NCBI GenBank assembly: GCA_027618625.1
Contig: JAQCER010000111.1
Location: forward strand, 1-7,989
Length of the DNA: 7,989 nt
Source: Verrucomicrobiota bacterium
Lineage (GTDB): Bacteria; Verrucomicrobiota; Verrucomicrobiia; Verrucomicrobiales; DEV007
Direction: 5' to 3'
The notes below the pieces were generated by a model that did not search any database, had not been told where the DNA came from, and worked only from the letters and a program-made list of their open reading frames with translations. The position numbers were made by a program, and so were the translations under genes. This document shows, piece by piece, positions 6,023-7,989 of this stretch. The first letter of the stretch is position 1, and each line of letters opens with the position of its first letter.

Positions 6023-6044
6023 TGGAATCGAGGGATTGGAATCG
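6021..6044. repeat. 10-bp direct repeat at the OsmC start
   Basis: ATTGGAATCG occurs at 6021-6030 and 6035-6044, separated by AGGG. The first copy overlaps the OsmC start codon (CAT at 6020-6022 on the plus strand). The repeats fill most of the 26-bp gap to the upstream gene, in the place where a ribosome binding site would be expected. Confidence 0.8.
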
Positions 6045-6048
6045 GGGG

Positions 6049-7989
6049 CTATTGTTCTTCGTCGACTTGCTGGGTGGTGCGGAGATAGGCAATCAAATCG
6101 ATGACTTCCGAGTCGCTGAGGGTGCCAAGCAACCCTTCCGGCATCAGGGACACAGGTGCGACGTCGCGGGACTGGATGTCGGCCTTCGACAACGCGACAG
6201 GCTCCGTCTGCCCGACCACACGAAGGCTCACCTGTCGATCCGTCTCGCCGGCAATGTTTCCTGCGTAGGTACGTCCGTCGCGAGTGGTGATGAGTACCAT
6301 ACGATAGCCTTCAGGGATCTCGGCGCTGGGCTCGATGATGTTGGCCAGAGTGTAGTCGAGGTTCGCTCGATTGGAGCCGGTGAGTTCCGGGCCAATCGCG
6401 CCACCGGTATCGTAGAGCTTGTGACAGGCTGCACAGGTGCGCTGGTAAATGGCGCGACCTTTGCCCGGGTGTGCCTTGGCGATGGTTTCATCCGTGAGGA
6501 GTCCCCGATACTTCTCATATGCGGCTTCCTTATCGGCGTTGACCGCATCGATGGGGCCCCACACTTCGACGAAGCCACTGCCCACCACCCGGCGCAGTTG
6601 TCGGGCGACGTAGGCGGGGACTTCAGCTTTAGGCACGGCACCACTCTTGATCGCCTTTGTCAGTTCCCATCCGGATTTTGACCGGGCTGCGAGGGCCTGG
6701 ATGGCATCGAGTTTTTCTGCAGCGGAAAATTTGGGGTAGCGTTCGAGGAGCACGGCAGCGAATTGCAGGTTGTCATAGGCGGCCATGGCACGGATGGTTT
6801 CGGTGCGCATGCTGTCTTCGTCGAGCAATGCGATCAGTTGCTCCGCGACTTCCGGACGACGCTGTGAAGCCAGCTGCCGGAGTGCCTGCTGGCGCGCTTC
6901 TGGCGTGGCTGCTTGATTGCCCAGGGTTTTCAGCATAGAGGCTGCCGCCGACGAGTCACCAAACTGTTGTGCCAATTCCATCGCCACGCTCGCGCTATCG
7001 TTTGAGCCCCTGAGGCGATCGTAAATCGAGCTCCAATTGTCAGGGGCCTTGGTTTCCGTGCGCCCTTCAAGTCCGTCACGCATTCCTTTGAGCAGGCCCT
7101 CCTGCGCCTGCGACAGGCGACCGAGTGCCGCCACGAGTGGCTCGAGAGCGTTCGCATCCGCCAGTCTTCTGGCAATGTACTGCGACACCAGTGGAATCTC
7201 GCAGATGGAAGCGAGTTGCAGGGCCCGGACGGGATCTTTCGGCACCGCGGGCTCGATTCCGAACCAGATCATGAGGGGAATGTTGTGGTCATCGGCATCG
7301 TCGGCGTGTGCGACCAGGCCTTCAGCAATGGGCCAGCGACTATCGACCTCCATGCGCTGCAGGGCCGAGGCGAGGTAGAGTCGAACGACTGGGGATTTCT
7401 CCAAGCGGGACATTTCCGCAAACTTTTCGCGAGCCACAGTGGAGGGGGCCATGTCTTCGCAGAGCAACTGAATGGCCCAGGCCCGGATGTGAGGATCCTG
7501 ATCGTTCAGCGCTACCAGAAGATTGCCTTCATTGAGTCCGGCGGTGACATGAAGCGCCCACATGGCAGACAAACGGTGATCGCCGTTGCTGCTGGTCCAG
7601 AACATTTCGCGGAGTGCGGCGTGGGTGCCTTCTGACAGCTGATTCTTGGTCGCGCGATTCTGCAGAACCGTCCGTGCCCGGCGGGCATGCCATTTGCTCT
7701 TGCTCGTCTGCAGTTCGACTAGTTTGTCATCTGCAAGTTTCGCCACATCATCATAACGTCCGGGCCAGTTTTCAGCCAGCGACTCATTTGGAGTGATGCG
7801 GAACACGCGTCCGGTGTCTTTGTTCAATGTGTCCATGCCACAGATGTCGCCATCGTGCCAGTCTAACACATACACCGCACCTTCCGGCCCGACTTCTACG
7901 CTGAAGCCGATCCATTGGGCATTGTTCGCGAGGAGAAACTCATCGCCATGCCTACCGACAAAGCCGGAACCCGCCGGAGTGACGTAGTC
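6049..7989 (-). CDS. PVC-type haem-binding dehydrogenase-like protein: propeller end, HEAT repeats and cytochrome c domain (5' end outside window)
   Basis: The frame is open to the right edge, giving 646 residues of a longer protein. The first 65 or so (FLLANNAQWIGFSVEVGPEG, VYVLDWHDGDICG, LNKDTGRVFRI) match the end of the beta-propeller 'membrane-bound dehydrogenase' domain (TIGR02604, by recall). A helical middle with HEAT-like repeats follows (for example DPHIRAWAIQLL near 165 and SPVVRLYLASAL near 199). The C-terminal 'Pirellula/Verrucomicrobium type' haem domain (TIGR02603, by recall) has CAACH at 519-523, coded at 6421-6435, for covalent haem c. Met616 in SLMPEGLLGTLSD is the likely distal ligand. 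Covalent haem implies export to the periplasm, but the signal sequence is beyond the edge. A GTG at 7875 is not the real start, because the conserved reading continues upstream. The family is expanded in PVC bacteria and often sits with sulfatases and sugar genes. Its substrate is unknown. Confidence 0.9.
   Translation of the reverse strand, partial: DYVTPAGSGFVGRHGDEFLLANNAQWIGFSVEVGPEGAVYVLDWHDGDICGMDTLNKDTGRVFRITPNESLAENWPGRYDDVAKLADDKLVELQTSKSKWHARRARTVLQNRATKNQLSEGTHAALREMFWTSSNGDHRLSAMWALHVTAGLNEGNLLVALNDQDPHIRAWAIQLLCEDMAPSTVAREKFAEMSRLEKSPVVRLYLASALQRMEVDSRWPIAEGLVAHADDADDHNIPLMIWFGIEPAVPKDPVRALQLASICEIPLVSQYIARRLADANALEPLVAALGRLSQAQEGLLKGMRDGLEGRTETKAPDNWSSIYDRLRGSNDSASVAMELAQQFGDSSAAASMLKTLGNQAATPEARQQALRQLASQRRPEVAEQLIALLDEDSMRTETIRAMAAYDNLQFAAVLLERYPKFSAAEKLDAIQALAARSKSGWELTKAIKSGAVPKAEVPAYVARQLRRVVGSGFVEVWGPIDAVNADKEAAYEKYRGLLTDETIAKAHPGKGRAIYQRTCAACHKLYDTGGAIGPELTGSNRANLDYTLANIIEPSAEIPEGYRMVLITTRDGRTYAGNIAGETDRQVSLRVVGQTEPVALSKADIQSRDVAPVSLMPEGLLGTLSDSEVIDLIAYLRTTQQVDEEQ

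Noticed and set aside
6004..6681. Plus-strand open frame of 225 codons opposite the cytochrome c domain
   Set aside because: The minus strand encodes CAACH and the SLMPEGLL motif in the correct spacing, and the antisense frame has no recognisable features.
6049..7875. Complete haem protein starting at the GTG at 7875
   Set aside because: The frame continues without a stop to the window edge and the upstream residues (FLLANNAQWIGFSVEVGPEG) match the family, so the gene is truncated by the window.

Overview
The window looks like a chromosomal segment from a bacterium of the PVC group (Verrucomicrobiota or Planctomycetota), with Acidobacteriota as the main alternative. The evidence is the combination of a Pirellula/Verrucomicrobium-type haem-binding dehydrogenase-like protein (CAACH motif), a secreted formylglycine-type sulfatase, a TIM-barrel sugar isomerase of a type I recall from these phyla, and a short domain with an 'IRIFDAKGKAV' core that I also associate with large-genome environmental bacteria. 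None of the genes whose starts lie in the window has a clear Shine-Dalgarno sequence, which fits but does not prove this placement. No rRNA, tRNA, CRISPR array or complete mobile element is visible.

Layout, left to right. Positions 2-196 (+) are the last 64 codons of a sensor histidine kinase. All other genes are on the minus strand and read right to left. They are a 5'-truncated HEAT-repeat/cytochrome c protein (6049-7989), an OsmC-family peroxidase (5561-6022), an exported sulfatase (3590-5068), a sugar phosphate isomerase/epimerase-like protein (2514-3428), a GtrA-like membrane protein carrying an inserted soluble domain (1586-2401), and a beta-ketoacyl-ACP synthase II-like enzyme (278-1573). 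The kinase and the ketoacyl synthase converge across an 81-bp gap.

Two pairs look co-transcribed: the haem protein with OsmC (26-bp gap) and GtrA with the ketoacyl synthase (12-bp gap). The sulfatase and isomerase are separated by 161 bp and could be independent units. A plausible theme for the right half is catabolism of sulfated or unusual carbohydrates with periplasmic redox chemistry. The left pair suggests lipid- or lipid-carrier-linked envelope chemistry. Both themes are inferences.

The most unusual items are the GtrA-like protein with a roughly 105-residue insertion between its first and second membrane segments, and a 493-bp intergenic region (5069-5560). That region holds two inverted copies of a hairpin-rich REP-like element, one of which carries an 11-bp tandem expansion. 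I do not see a clearly new multi-gene system here.
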